This document shows positions 27,956-36,827 of a stretch of DNA of 64,000 nucleotides, in pieces (position 1 is the first letter of the stretch; each line of letters opens with the position of its first letter). This DNA is from Marivivens donghaensis (lineage in GTDB: Bacteria; Pseudomonadota; Alphaproteobacteria; Rhodobacterales; Rhodobacteraceae). The notes under the pieces were generated by a model. It was given only the letters and a program-made list of their open reading frames with translations. It ran no database searches and was not told the origin of the DNA. The translations under genes and the position numbers were made by a program. The DNA lies in NCBI RefSeq assembly GCF_023541015.1, contig NZ_JALNPR010000003.1, positions 310,001 through 374,000 of the forward strand, written 5' to 3'.

Positions 27956-28714
27956 CTATACGAACTGTTCTTGGATCAGACGTTCCTCTAATCCGTGGCC
28001 TGGGTCGAACATGATGCGGTGCACCACATCCGTCGCCGTCTTAATCCGGACCCGCGCAACATCCCGCACCGACCGCCCATCCGCGTCCGCCATCACGGGA
28101 CGCTTTTTAGGGTCGATCACATCGAACTGAACCTCAGCCGATTTCGGCAACAACGCCCCGCGCCACCGCCGTGGACGGAACGCAGCCACAGCCGTCAAGG
28201 CCAGCACATCCGCACCAATCGGCAAAATCGGACCGTGGGCGGAATAGTTATAGGCCGTGGACCCCGCGGGCGTGGCAAGCAGCGCACCATCACAGACCAA
28301 TTCGGCCATCCGCAGCTTTCCATCGACCGTGATCCGCAAACGCGCCGCCTGAGGCCCTTCGCGCAAGAGCGACACCTCGTTAATCGCCAGCGCATGATGA
28401 ACTTTGCCATCATTGGTCTCTGCGGTCATGGAAAGCGGGTTGAACTGCTCTTCCTCCGCAGCGGCGAGACGGAACAACAGATCGTCCTCGTGGTATTCGT
28501 TCATCAAAAAGCCGACCGTGCCACGGTTCATCCCGTAAACAGGCAGGTCCAGATGTTCCGTCCCGTGCAAGGTCTGCAACATGAACCCATCCCCGCCCAA
28601 GGCGACGATGACCTCAGCCTCTTCGACGGGCACCGATTTATAACGCGCCAAAAGACGCTCCAGAGCATTCTGGGCGGTGGGTGCATCACTGGCAACAAAG
28701 GCAATTTTCGTCAT
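27956..28714 (-). CDS. nadK: NAD kinase
   Basis: Phosphorylates NAD to NADP. 252 residues, the short alphaproteobacterial form. Signature GGDGF lies at residues 40-44 (VALGGDGFMLQTLHG), followed by GMNRGTVGFLMNEY, NEVSLLRE and the glycine/threonine-rich GALLATPAGSTAYNYSAHGPI substrate loop (key positions T-P-A-G-S-T-A-Y). Single gene, divergent from glyA with a 210-base gap, and convergent with prpE through a shared terminator. Confidence 0.95.
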   Translation of the reverse strand: MTKIAFVASDAPTAQNALERLLARYKSVPVEEAEVIVALGGDGFMLQTLHGTEHLDLPVYGMNRGTVGFLMNEYHEDDLLFRLAAAEEEQFNPLSMTAETNDGKVHHALAINEVSLLREGPQAARLRITVDGKLRMAELVCDGALLATPAGSTAYNYSAHGPILPIGADVLALTAVAAFRPRRWRGALLPKSAEVQFDVIDPKKRPVMADADGRSVRDVARVRIKTATDVVHRIMFDPGHGLEERLIQEQFV

Positions 28715-28924
28715 TGTCCCCTCCGGTCAATGATCAATGGGTAGCAAAGGAACCGTCGCCCTGCACCGCCAAAGTTGCCTATGCGCGAAAATATCCCCGA
28801 TCATGGCCCCCTTTCCCGCCTTTGCTTCGCTTTCATGATGATTATGACGTTTTCGCGACTTTCCCCGCGCCGCTAGAACCCCTAAACAACACTCAATCAA
28901 AACTCCTACTCTGAGGACGTGCGT

Positions 28925-30214
28925 ATGACTGCCACCGACGCTGGTTTTTTCACCGAAAGCCTTGAAACCCGTGACCCCGATCTTTTTGCTGCGATCCGCT
29001 CTGAATTGGGCCGTCAGCGCCACGAGATCGAACTGATCGCTTCGGAAAACATCGTATCCAAAGCTGTGATGGAAGCCCAAGGCTCTGTCATGACCAACAA
29101 ATACGCCGAAGGTTATGCTGGTAAGCGTTACTACGGCGGCTGCGAATACGTAGACATCGCTGAAACCCTCGCGATCGAACGCGCAAAACAGCTGTTCAAC
29201 TGTGAATTCGCAAACGTTCAGCCGAACTCTGGTTCGCAAGCGAACCAAGGCGTGTTCCAAGCCCTCCTCCAGCCGGGTGACACCATCCTCGGCATGTCGC
29301 TCGACGCAGGCGGCCACCTGACCCATGGCGCAAAGCCGAACCAGTCGGGCAAATGGTTCAACGCGATCCAATACGGCGTTCGCCAGCAAGACAGCCAGAT
29401 CGACTACGACCAGATCCAAGCTCTTGCCACCGAACACCAGCCGAAGATGATCATCGCAGGTGGCTCGGCTATCCCGCGCATCATCGACTTCGCTAAAATG
29501 CGCGAAATCGCAGACAGCGTTGGCGCATACCTCCTCGTCGACATGGCACACTTTGCGGGTCTCGTGGCTGCTGGCCTCTACCCGTCGCCGTTCCCGCATG
29601 CACACGTTGCTACCACAACTACCCACAAGACCCTCCGTGGTCCGCGCGGCGGCATGATCGTCACCAACGACGAAGCCATCGCAAAGAAACTGAACTCGGC
29701 GATCTTCCCGGGTATTCAGGGTGGCCCGCTGATGCACGTCATCGCAGGCAAAGCGGTTGCATTCGGTGAAGCACTGCGCCCCGAATTCAAAGAGTATCAG
29801 AAGCAGGTTGTTGCAAACGCTCAGGCGCTCGCAGACCAGCTGATGAAAGGTGGCCTCGACATCGTAACTGGCGGCACCGACAGCCACCTGATGCTCGTTG
29901 ACCTGCGCCCCAAAGGCGTAAAAGGCAACGAAACCGAAGCCGCTCTGGGTCGCGCAAACATCACCTGCAACAAAAACGGCATCCCGTTTGACCCTGAAAA
30001 ACCGACCGTAACCTCGGGCGTTCGTCTGGGTTCGCCAGCTGGCACCACCCGCGGCTTCAAAGAAGCAGAGTTCCGTCAGATCGCTGACTGGATCGTTGAG
30101 GTTGTCGACGGTCTGGCTGCAAACGGCGCCGACGGCAACGCAGAGGTCGAAGCTAAGGTCAAAGCCGAAGTCGAAGCCCTGTGCGAAAAGTTCCCGCTCT
30201 ACCCGACCCTCTAA
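28925..30214 (+). CDS. glyA: Serine hydroxymethyltransferase
   Basis: PLP enzyme interconverting serine and glycine with tetrahydrofolate. About 429 residues. Motifs: [11 protein letters not shown] near residue 32, [41 protein letters not shown], and the PLP lysine in [16 protein letters not shown] near residue 235. GAGGA is 7 bases before ATG 28925, favouring it over the in-frame GTG at 28919. Codon use is strongly C-biased, suggesting high expression. Followed by a clear terminator. It links with the C2 genes of this window through the glycine/serine route. Confidence 0.97.
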   Translation: MTATDAGFFTESLETRDPDLFAAIRSELGRQRHEIELIASENIVSKAVMEAQGSVMTNKYAEGYAGKRYYGGCEYVDIAETLAIERAKQLFNCEFANVQPNSGSQANQGVFQALLQPGDTILGMSLDAGGHLTHGAKPNQSGKWFNAIQYGVRQQDSQIDYDQIQALATEHQPKMIIAGGSAIPRIIDFAKMREIADSVGAYLLVDMAHFAGLVAAGLYPSPFPHAHVATTTTHKTLRGPRGGMIVTNDEAIAKKLNSAIFPGIQGGPLMHVIAGKAVAFGEALRPEFKEYQKQVVANAQALADQLMKGGLDIVTGGTDSHLMLVDLRPKGVKGNETEAALGRANITCNKNGIPFDPEKPTVTSGVRLGSPAGTTRGFKEAEFRQIADWIVEVVDGLAANGADGNAEVEAKVKAEVEALCEKFPLYPTL

Positions 30215-30236
30215 GGGCAACCAGAGCTACATGATC

Positions 30237-30268
30237 AAAGGGGTCGCGACAATGTCGCGGCCCTTTTT
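30237..30268 (+). terminator. Intrinsic terminator after glyA
   Basis: AAAGGGGTCGCGAC pairs with GTCGCGGCCCTTT over an AAT loop (one G-U at the middle), followed by a T-run into 30269. It ends the glyA transcript 23 bases past its stop. Confidence 0.85.
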
Positions 30269-30314
30269 CTTTGCCCTATCGGTCGATATACCTGTGCCAA
30301 ATTGGGGAAAGATT

Positions 30315-31067
30315 ATGCTGAACACGATCCGCCACGGCGAACCGACCGACAAACCGAACCTCTTGATTGCACACGGACTTTTCGGGTCAGGCCGCAATTG
30401 GGGTGTGATCGCGAAACGTCTTTCAGATGAACGTGAGGTCGTGGCGGTCGATATGCGCAACCACGGCAGCAGCCCTTGGAACGACAGCCACACCTACCCC
30501 GAACTGGCCGATGACATCGCGGAAGTCATTGAAAAAAAATGGAATATCCTCGGTCACTCGATGGGTGGCAAATCGGCGATGATGGTGGCTTTGAATTACC
30601 CTGAAAAGGTTAACAGGCTGATTGTGGCAGATATAGCGCCGATTGCTTATAGCCATACGCAGACACAAAATATTGATGCGATGCGGGCTGTTGATCTAAA
30701 TATTGTGGAAAAGCGGCAAGATGCGGTGGCTCAGCTGGCGCATTTAGACGAAGGGCTACAGGCGTTTTTCCTGCAATCCCTTGATTTAAAAGAGAAACGT
30801 TGGAAGCTCAATCTGGATGCGCTTGAGGTGAATATGCCTGCGATTTTGGGCTTTCCTGATGTCACGGGCAAGCGGTTTGAGGGCGAAACGCTGTTCCTGT
30901 CAGGCGCAAATTCGACCTATGTTTTGCCCGAATACCGAAACAAAATCAAAGAGTTATTCCCCAACGCGCATTTTGCCAAAATCCCTGGAACGGGGCATTG
31001 GTTGCATGCGGAAAAACCGCGGGAATTTGAACTGGCGGTCAGGACGTTCCTCAACCTAGATTATTGA
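30315..31067 (+). CDS. Alpha/beta hydrolase (YbfF-like esterase)
   Basis: 250-residue serine hydrolase. The fold markers are IAHGLFGSGRNWGVIAKRL (oxyanion HG), DMRNHGSSPW, the nucleophile elbow ILGHSMGGKSAMM with Ser near residue 82, and the C-terminal His in PGTGHWLHAEKPREF. ATG 30315 follows GGGGAAAGATT. The first 215 bases use GC-rich codons like the neighbours, while the part after an A8 tract at 30532-30539 is clearly richer in A/T-ending codons, suggesting a recombination junction or relaxed selection; the linker before the nucleophile also looks short. Substrate unknown. Confidence 0.88.
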   Translation: MLNTIRHGEPTDKPNLLIAHGLFGSGRNWGVIAKRLSDEREVVAVDMRNHGSSPWNDSHTYPELADDIAEVIEKKWNILGHSMGGKSAMMVALNYPEKVNRLIVADIAPIAYSHTQTQNIDAMRAVDLNIVEKRQDAVAQLAHLDEGLQAFFLQSLDLKEKRWKLNLDALEVNMPAILGFPDVTGKRFEGETLFLSGANSTYVLPEYRNKIKELFPNAHFAKIPGTGHWLHAEKPREFELAVRTFLNLDY

Positions 31068-31127
31068 GGACGAATAGACGGCGGCGACCGATAAAGCGCT
31101 GATAATAAGGAGATAAACTGTGGGCAT
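31056..31127 (-). CDS. Tiny hydrophobic peptide (23 residues), strong ribosome binding site
   Basis: Not a recognised gene. ATG 31127 is preceded by AAAGGAG at 6-base spacing and opens a 23-codon frame beginning MPTVYLLIISALSV, ending in TAG at 31056. It is predicted to be a single membrane-spanning helix. It overlaps antisense the last codons of the hydrolase at 30315-31067 and lies 51 bases after the stop of the 60-residue membrane protein gene, so the two could share a transcript. The start codon sits in the 3' arm of a hairpin (31123-31159) with the Shine-Dalgarno sequence in its loop. Real translation is unproven. Confidence 0.35.
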   Translation of the reverse strand: MPTVYLLIISALSVAAVYSSSII

Positions 31128-31177
31128 TGGCGTCTCCTTTATAGGTAAACGCCGATGCCACTGATTTCCGTCGAGAT

Positions 31178-31360
31178 TTATGCGTTCTGGATCGCTTTAG
31201 CGACCAGCCACGTCACGGGCAGAGCGGCGACAAAGCCCACGCCAGCCGCGATGAGGATGGGGTTCAGCGTGTCGTAACCCATTGTAAGTGCTGCAACAAC
31301 GAGCGAACCCGCGAGGGTGGTGCCGATCAACGAATAGAGAATAGATGCAAGGCGAAGCAT
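31178..31360 (-). CDS. Small two-helix membrane protein (often labelled 'CTP synthetase' without basis)
   Basis: 60 residues, two hydrophobic helices (about 8-28 and 33-55: LYSLIGTTLAGSLVVAALT and NPILIAAGVGFVAALPVTWL) with a short polar turn. Homologues of this size in Rhodobacterales are often annotated CTP synthetase, but nothing here resembles that 540-residue enzyme; this is an integral membrane miniprotein of unknown role. CAGGAGGCATC gives a very good ribosome binding site for ATG 31360. An FNR-type box (31423-31436) lies about 69 bases upstream, suggesting induction at low oxygen. Confidence 0.8.
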   Translation of the reverse strand: MLRLASILYSLIGTTLAGSLVVAALTMGYDTLNPILIAAGVGFVAALPVTWLVAKAIQNA

Positions 31361-31422
31361 GGATGCCTCCTGTCAACAAATGCCAATATGTTGAGATTAA
31401 CTTATATTAACGCCACTCCGCG

Positions 31423-31436
31423 TTGATCTGCGTCAA
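31423..31436 (-). promoter_or_regulatory. FNR/FnrL-type box
   Basis: TTGATCTGCGTCAA matches the FNR half-site pattern TTGAY-N4-RTCAA on both arms. Its centre is 69 bases upstream of the start of the 60-residue membrane protein at 31360 and more than 210 bases from the plus-strand gene start, so the small membrane gene is the likely target. A T/A-rich -10-like stretch lies between box and gene. Confidence 0.6.
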
Positions 31437-31649
31437 TCCCTACATCTTGTGGCCTCACCCCCACCGCACGGTTGTGTAAGGGGACGTTAGGAGCGTTTTG
31501 GTAAACCTAATCGCACCTGTTTGAGGCAAATACAGGACGTATTAACCGTGCACCGTCACGGTCCGTTACTGGGCCAAAACCCCGTAAAGAGTCCGATTTT
31601 CCGCAAAACAGGACGTATTTTGAATTCCTTATGGAAGGTTTTGCCCCAA

Positions 31650-31955
31650 ATGCACCTCGACCCGTTGCCTCAGTTCAAAAAAGTGTCGCTCACCACGTTC
31701 CGCACCCGCGCCAATGCCTATGTCGAATGGATCGACCGCATGGGCACCCACGTCTGGATCACCAAACACCGCCGCCTCGTCGCGGGGGTGGTGCCGTTCT
31801 ACCAACTCCGCGCGATGGAGCGGCTGATGGGCAAAGACATCACCGACCACGAACGAGACATCGACGCCAAACGCCGCCGCGTGATGTGGGCGGCCTATGA
31901 CCACCAGATCGAGATGCTCATGCGCGAGCAGGAGTTGCGGACGCGGAAGAAGTGA
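31650..31955 (+). CDS. Orphan Phd/YefM-like small protein
   Basis: About 101 residues from ATG 31650. The segment KVSLTTFRTRANAYVEWIDR...VWITKHRRLVAGVVPFYQL has the layout of Phd/YefM antitoxins: N-terminal strand, helix with regular spacing, then the V-x-I-T-[KR]-x-x-[KR]-x-V-A strand pair and a helix. The Arg/Lys-rich C-terminal helix follows. No Fic, Doc, RelE or PIN toxin gene is adjacent. It may be a solitary DNA-binding regulator. The in-frame reading from 31521 begins in the intergenic region without a good ribosome binding site. Converges with the AT-rich gene 20 bases away. Confidence 0.6.
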   Translation: MHLDPLPQFKKVSLTTFRTRANAYVEWIDRMGTHVWITKHRRLVAGVVPFYQLRAMERLMGKDITDHERDIDAKRRRVMWAAYDHQIEMLMREQELRTRKK

Positions 31956-31974
31956 TTGGCGGGCAGCAATCAGA

Positions 31975-32946
31975 TCAACTCTCTTCTGGTGACGTTATAG
32001 GGCTAGAAGAAATTTTCGAAAAATTGGTGGAGGGGAGCAAAACGAAATCCTCCCCATCGAAAAACAATAGAAGATCGCTTTCTGCAGGACCTATAAATGA
32101 CAACTCTAATAACTCTCCATTAGAATTTTCTATCAATAAATACTCCTTCAGTTCCCCGCTTAATTTCAACGCACCCGCAGCAACAAAAACAAGGACAGCC
32201 AGTGGATAGGTGATGACTGAACTTCGCCCCCCATTGTTCATTTTGTATATCTTCAATCTTAATTTATTTTTCTTGTTTGCACTTCGTGCAATCTTAAAAG
32301 AAAAATCAAAGAACCCTGAACGAACATCGTTAATGAATAATCTAATTTTTTGATATCTGAGTTTAACCGATAACACGCGCTCCCCGCGATCTAAGAGCTC
32401 CTTGTATCTCAAAAGTTCTCGATTTATCTCAAGATTCTTTCGCTTTCGTTTTTTCAAATTGTTATCTAAAATCAGCAAAAACCAATCTATGCATACCGTT
32501 TGAAATTCAATCATTTTGAATTCCATATCCCTTATAAGAATAGCAAACAAAATCACTAACCCAACTAACCCATAGGGATCAGCCGTATAAAACAATGGAA
32601 AGACTGACAGCGTTAATCCCATATTCAATTTAATAGGTGATTTAATAATCAACCTATGGAACCGTCTCCACCTAATTTTTCTATATTTCAATACGGTCGA
32701 AAAAGTGTCAAGAAAATGTAGGATAAGAACAAATACACCAGATATTACACCAGAATAAAAAATTGACTGAACTATTTCTGACTGCAGTGCGGCGTAGAAC
32801 TGCAAGCCCAAAAACTCTCGAATTTCTGATGGTATATTTAAAAGATACCCAAAATAGACCGCATGAATGGAGACAAAAATAGAAGCCCCCCAGTATACAA
32901 GCGGATGTTTAAAATGCCCTGACAATTTCGCGATGTCTAAATACAT
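31975..32946 (-). CDS. AT-rich multi-pass membrane protein of unknown family
   Basis: About 323 residues, unlike anything I recognise. Predicted hydrophobic segments lie near residues 15-35, 60-82, 105-120 and 122-138. A highly basic stretch follows (residues about 155-240, many K, R and N, including KKRKRKN), then one more helix near 245-262 and an acidic beta-rich tail ending in a Ser-rich segment. Base composition is about one-third GC by eye and codons end in A/T, in sharp contrast to lepA and all neighbours, a sign of recent transfer. It starts just after the lepA terminator. ATG 32946 with GGTGGGGAAG is preferred; TTG 32958 is possible. Confidence 0.7.
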   Translation of the reverse strand: MYLDIAKLSGHFKHPLVYWGASIFVSIHAVYFGYLLNIPSEIREFLGLQFYAALQSEIVQSIFYSGVISGVFVLILHFLDTFSTVLKYRKIRWRRFHRLIIKSPIKLNMGLTLSVFPLFYTADPYGLVGLVILFAILIRDMEFKMIEFQTVCIDWFLLILDNNLKKRKRKNLEINRELLRYKELLDRGERVLSVKLRYQKIRLFINDVRSGFFDFSFKIARSANKKNKLRLKIYKMNNGGRSSVITYPLAVLVFVAAGALKLSGELKEYLLIENSNGELLELSFIGPAESDLLLFFDGEDFVLLPSTNFSKISSSPITSPEES

Positions 32947-32963
32947 CTTCCCCACCAATCAAA

Positions 32964-32990
32964 AAAGCCGCCCCGAACCGGAGCGGCTTT
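32964..32990 (-). terminator. Intrinsic terminator of lepA
   Basis: On the minus strand, AAAGCCGCTCCG pairs with CGGGGCGGCTTT (one mismatch) and is followed directly by a T-run (complement of A's at 32961-32966). It begins 27 bases past the lepA stop and separates lepA from the AT-rich foreign gene. Confidence 0.88.
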
Positions 32991-33016
32991 CATGTAACTA
33001 CACCTTAGCGCGTTGA

Positions 33017-34816
33017 TCAATCGTCCATTTTCAACGCAGAGATGAAGGCTTCCTGCGGGATTTCGACTTTGCCGAACTGACGCATCTTCTTCTTACCCGC
33101 CTTCTGTTTATCCAGAAGTTTGCGTTTACGGGTGGCGTCGCCGCCGTAACACTTGGCCGTCACGTCTTTGCGCATGGCGGAAAGGGTTTCGCGGGCGATC
33201 ACCTTGGCGCCGATGGCCGCTTGGATCGGGATTTTGAACATGTGACGCGGGATCAGGTCCTTGAGCTTTTCACACATGGCGCGGCCACGGGTTTCGGCAC
33301 GGTCACGGTGGACCAGCATGGAGAGCGCGTCCACGGGTTCTTCGTTCACGAGGATCGACATTTTGACGAGGTTATCCTCGCGGTAACCGACAAGGTGGTA
33401 GTCGAAGGAGGCATAGCCCTTGGTCACGGATTTCAGGCGGTCGTAGAAGTCAAAGACGACCTCGTTCAGGGGCAGGTCGTATTCGGTCATCGCGCGAGAA
33501 CCTGCGTAGGTGAGGTTCAGCTGGATGCCGCGGCGGTCCTGACAGAGTTTGAGCACGTCACCGAGGTATTCATCGGGCACGAGGATGGTCGCTTTGATGC
33601 GGGGCTCTTCGATGTGGTCGATGAGGGTCTGATCGGGCATGTCAGCGGGGTTGTGCAGGTCGCGCACTTCGCCCGATTTCATGTGCAGGTGATAGACCAC
33701 GGAGGGCGCGGTGGTGATCAGGTCGATATTATATTCGCGCTCAATGCGGTCACGGATCACTTCGAGGTGGAGAAGGCCGAGGAAGCCACAGCGGAAACCA
33801 AAGCCGAGGGCGGCAGAGGATTCCATCTCGTAGGAGAAGGAAGCGTCGTTGAGGGCGAGTTTTTCGATCGCGTCGCGCATGTCCTCGAATTCGGAGGAGT
33901 CGACGGGGAAGAGGCCGCAGAAGACCACAGGGATCGACGGCTTAAAGCCCGGAAGCGGTGTGTCGGCGCCCTTTTTGTCGTGGGTGATGGTGTCACCCAC
34001 GCGGGTGTCGCGCACCTGTTTGATCGATGCGGTGAGGAAGCCGATCTCGCCCGGTCCAAGTTCATCAACGGCGAGCATGGCGGGTTTGAAAACGCCGATA
34101 CGGTCCACGTGGTGGACGGTGCCGTTGGACATAAATTTGACTTTGTCGTTCTTGCGCAGAACGCCGTCGACGATACGGACGAGGACCACAACGCCGAGGT
34201 AGCTGTCGTACCACGAGTCCACGAGCATCGCCTTGAGCGGGGCATCGCGGTCGCCTTTGGGGGCGGGCAGACGGTGGACGATGGCTTCGAGCGTTTCTTT
34301 GATGCCGATACCAGATTTCGCAGAAACTTGGAGCGCCTCAGAGGCGTCGATGCCGATCACGTCTTCGATCTGTTCCGCCACGCGTTCGCAGTCTGCTGCG
34401 GGGAGGTCGATCTTGTTCAGGACTGGCACGATTTCATGGTTCGCGTCGATGGCCTGATAGACGTTGGCGAGGGTCTGTGCCTCAACGCCTTGGGTCGAGT
34501 CCACGACCAAGAGCGAGCCTTCAACCGCGCGCATTGAGCGGGAGACCTCATAGGCAAAGTCGACGTGTCCGGGAGTGTCGATCAGGTTGAGAACGTATTT
34601 CTCACCATTGTCAGCGAGGTAATCGATGCGGACGGTGTTCGCCTTAATGGTGATGCCGCGTTCGCGTTCGATGTCCATGCTGTCGAGAAGCTGCGCCTTC
34701 ATATCGCGGTCAGCAACGGTTTGCGTCGACTGGATCAGACGGTCCGCAAGCGTGGATTTACCGTGGTCAATGTGAGCAACGATCGAGAAGTTCCGGATGT
34801 GGGACAGGTCGGTCAT
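33017..34816 (-). CDS. lepA: Elongation factor 4 (ribosomal back-translocase)
   Basis: GTPase that binds ribosomes and affects elongation/assembly under stress. 599 residues, standard. G1 [14 protein letters not shown] (14-27), G2 R-G-I-T-I-K-A, G3 DTPGHVDF, G4 NKID, then EF-G-like domains and the LepA-specific C-terminal domain with [15 protein letters not shown] and [10 protein letters not shown]. Monocistronic, with its own terminator at 32964-32990. Diverges from the quinone oxidoreductase with a 266-base gap (34817-35082) in which I see nothing beyond likely promoters. Confidence 0.98.
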   Translation of the reverse strand: MTDLSHIRNFSIVAHIDHGKSTLADRLIQSTQTVADRDMKAQLLDSMDIERERGITIKANTVRIDYLADNGEKYVLNLIDTPGHVDFAYEVSRSMRAVEGSLLVVDSTQGVEAQTLANVYQAIDANHEIVPVLNKIDLPAADCERVAEQIEDVIGIDASEALQVSAKSGIGIKETLEAIVHRLPAPKGDRDAPLKAMLVDSWYDSYLGVVVLVRIVDGVLRKNDKVKFMSNGTVHHVDRIGVFKPAMLAVDELGPGEIGFLTASIKQVRDTRVGDTITHDKKGADTPLPGFKPSIPVVFCGLFPVDSSEFEDMRDAIEKLALNDASFSYEMESSAALGFGFRCGFLGLLHLEVIRDRIEREYNIDLITTAPSVVYHLHMKSGEVRDLHNPADMPDQTLIDHIEEPRIKATILVPDEYLGDVLKLCQDRRGIQLNLTYAGSRAMTEYDLPLNEVVFDFYDRLKSVTKGYASFDYHLVGYREDNLVKMSILVNEEPVDALSMLVHRDRAETRGRAMCEKLKDLIPRHMFKIPIQAAIGAKVIARETLSAMRKDVTAKCYGGDATRKRKLLDKQKAGKKKMRQFGKVEIPQEAFISALKMDD

Positions 34817-35082
34817 GGAAAAGGCAGCCTATGTGGGGTTCAGCGCCTGTCTATGTAGGGGAAAGGTCCGTTTTGCAAGGGGGGAGATACCGCCAACCGC
34901 ATAGCCACGGGGCCTATGGGCGGAATGTCGTGCGAAAGCAGTGGATGGGTCGCCCTATCTGAAGGAATTTTCGGAAATCGCTGGCAATCGTGGCGGGCTG
35001 CGCCAGTTCCCTCAGGGAAATGATTGTGAACCGTTCAAACGGTCGCTAGCGTTTCCGAAAGACAGGGAGGAGGAGCCCGACG

Positions 35083-36057
35083 ATGGATACAGTGATCAGG
35101 TTGGAGACAACTGGTGCACCCGAGGTTTTGCACGCCGTTCAAGTAGAACCAGTGGCCCCCGCAGCGGGAGAATTGCGGATCGAACATGAGGCGATTGGGA
35201 TCAACTATCTCGACGTGATGCAGCGCAAGGGCACAGCGCCGTTTGCGGTTCCGAATGGGTTGGGGCTTGAGGGGGCTGGACGGGTTGTGGCGATTGGCGA
35301 AGGTGTCACGGGCTACAGCGTTGGCGATCGGATAGCCTATATTCTGGGACCTGTTGGGGCCTATGCCTCTGCCCGCAATATCCCTGCGGCGCGGGCCGTG
35401 AAAATCCCCGAGGCGCTGAGTTTTGAGGACGCGGCGGCGATTTTGTTCAAGGGGATCACGGCGGAATATCTGCTGACCGCCACAGGCGAAGTCAAAGCGG
35501 GCGATACGATCCTCGTTTTCGGGGCTGCGGGCGGCGTGGGTCAGATCCTGACCGCATTGGCCAAGGAAATCGGCGCGACGGTGATCGGCGTTGTGTCTTG
35601 TGCGCATAGTGTTGAATCGGCAAAGGCCGCGGGCTGTGATCTGGTGTTGATCTGGGGCACAGATAACATCGTTGAAGAGGTGAGCGCATTTACCAAGGGC
35701 GCGAAGGTTCAGGTGGTTTATGACGGCGTGGGGCGTGCAACGTTTGACACGTCCATCGACTGCCTCGCCCCGCGTGGGTTGATGGTGTCGATGGGGGCAT
35801 CCTCTGGCGCGCCTGCTGCGGTCGAAATGTCGACGCTGAACACCAAGGGATCGCTGTTCATCACCCGCCCGACTATTGCCAACCATGCGGTCGACGAGGC
35901 CGAATATCGCATGCGGGCTAAGGCCGTCTTCGATGCGGCAGAGCGCGGTGTGATCAAGCCGAACGTCTGGCGTCGGTTCCCACTGGCGCAGGCCGCAGAG
36001 GCTCATGCCGCCATCGAAGCAGGCGGTGTAACGGGCGCAGTGTTGCTGACGGTGTAA
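35083..36057 (+). CDS. NADPH:quinone oxidoreductase (MDR family)
   Basis: 324-residue zinc-independent medium-chain dehydrogenase/reductase. The N-terminal GroES-like domain contains H-E-A-I-G-I-N-Y-L-D-V and PNGLGLEGAGRVVAIGEGV; the Rossmann part has TILVFGAAGGVGQILTALAK near residue 145, and the quinone-reductase signature H-A-A-I-E-A-G closes the C-terminus. No catalytic zinc ligands are seen. GGAGGAGGAG precedes ATG 35083. It is 26 bases before an SDR gene, likely the same transcript. Likely reduces quinones or electrophilic enones; physiological substrate unknown. Confidence 0.9.
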   Translation: MDTVIRLETTGAPEVLHAVQVEPVAPAAGELRIEHEAIGINYLDVMQRKGTAPFAVPNGLGLEGAGRVVAIGEGVTGYSVGDRIAYILGPVGAYASARNIPAARAVKIPEALSFEDAAAILFKGITAEYLLTATGEVKAGDTILVFGAAGGVGQILTALAKEIGATVIGVVSCAHSVESAKAAGCDLVLIWGTDNIVEEVSAFTKGAKVQVVYDGVGRATFDTSIDCLAPRGLMVSMGASSGAPAAVEMSTLNTKGSLFITRPTIANHAVDEAEYRMRAKAVFDAAERGVIKPNVWRRFPLAQAAEAHAAIEAGGVTGAVLLTV

Positions 36058-36083
36058 TGGGGGCTGACTTGGGCGATAACACG

Positions 36084-36818
36084 ATGAAAACAATCATGAT
36101 CACAGGGGCCGGGAGCGGCATCGGACGGGCCACGGCGCGTCATTTTCTGGAAAACGGCTGGCGGGTGGCTCTGGTCGGTCGCCGCGCGGAAACGCTGACC
36201 GAGACGGCACAGGGGCATGAGAACGCGCTCGTCCTGCCGTTCGACGTGACCGTGCCGAGCGAGGTCAATGCGGGCTTTGCCACGCTGCGCGACACCTGGG
36301 GGCGGCTCGATGTGTTGTTCAACAATGCAGGCGTCGGCGTTCCTGCGGCGCATATCGACGAGATCAAGGTCGAAGATTGGCTTAACCTGTCGAACATCAA
36401 TATCACGGGCATGTTCCTCTGTGCCCGTGCGGCCTATGGGATGATGCGGCATCAGTCGCCGCAGGGCGGACGGATCATCAACAACGGGTCGATCTCTGCC
36501 CATGCTCCACGGGTGGGATCGGTGCCCTACACCATGTCGAAACACGCGGTGACGGGGCTGACAAAGACGCTGAGCCTCGATGGGCGGCAGTTCAACATTG
36601 CTTGCGGTCAGATCGACATCGGCAATGCGCTGACCGAAATGGCTGCACCGATGACCAAGGGCATTGCGCAGGCGGATGGGTCAATCAAGGTCGAACCGAC
36701 GATGGACGTGGCTCAAGTCGCGACGAGCGTGATGTATATGGCGGGACTGCCGCTAGAGACGAACGTTCAGTTCATGACCATCATGGCGACCGCGATGCCG
36801 TTCATCGGACGCGGGTAA
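36084..36818 (+). CDS. SDR family oxidoreductase
   Basis: 244-residue classical short-chain dehydrogenase. Cofactor motif TGAGSGIGRATARHF (7-21), structural NNAG near residue 83, catalytic tetrad with NNGSISAH (Ser) and Y-T-M-S-K (Tyr/Lys) near residues 153-157. The following loop is N-I-A-C-G-Q-I-D-I-G-N-A, in place of the common V-x-P-G. ATG 36084 is chosen over the in-frame 36057, which overlaps the upstream stop. Substrate unknown. Converges with glcF through a terminator. Confidence 0.9.
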   Translation: MKTIMITGAGSGIGRATARHFLENGWRVALVGRRAETLTETAQGHENALVLPFDVTVPSEVNAGFATLRDTWGRLDVLFNNAGVGVPAAHIDEIKVEDWLNLSNINITGMFLCARAAYGMMRHQSPQGGRIINNGSISAHAPRVGSVPYTMSKHAVTGLTKTLSLDGRQFNIACGQIDIGNALTEMAAPMTKGIAQADGSIKVEPTMDVAQVATSVMYMAGLPLETNVQFMTIMATAMPFIGRG

Positions 36819-36827
36819 ACGGGCAAA

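Noticed and set aside
28727-30220. Long minus-strand open frame opposite glyA
   Set aside because: Composition and lack of motifs show an antisense shadow of the strongly C-biased glyA codons.
31120-31164. Short plus-strand GTG frame after AAGGAG at 31108
   Set aside because: Only 14 codons, directly after the hydrolase, and it falls in the hairpin sequence; the minus-strand 23-codon frame is the better candidate and even that is tentative.
33221-34537. 438-codon plus-strand frame opposite lepA
   Set aside because: Low-information V/H/D/G-rich translation without domain motifs; lepA on the other strand is certain.
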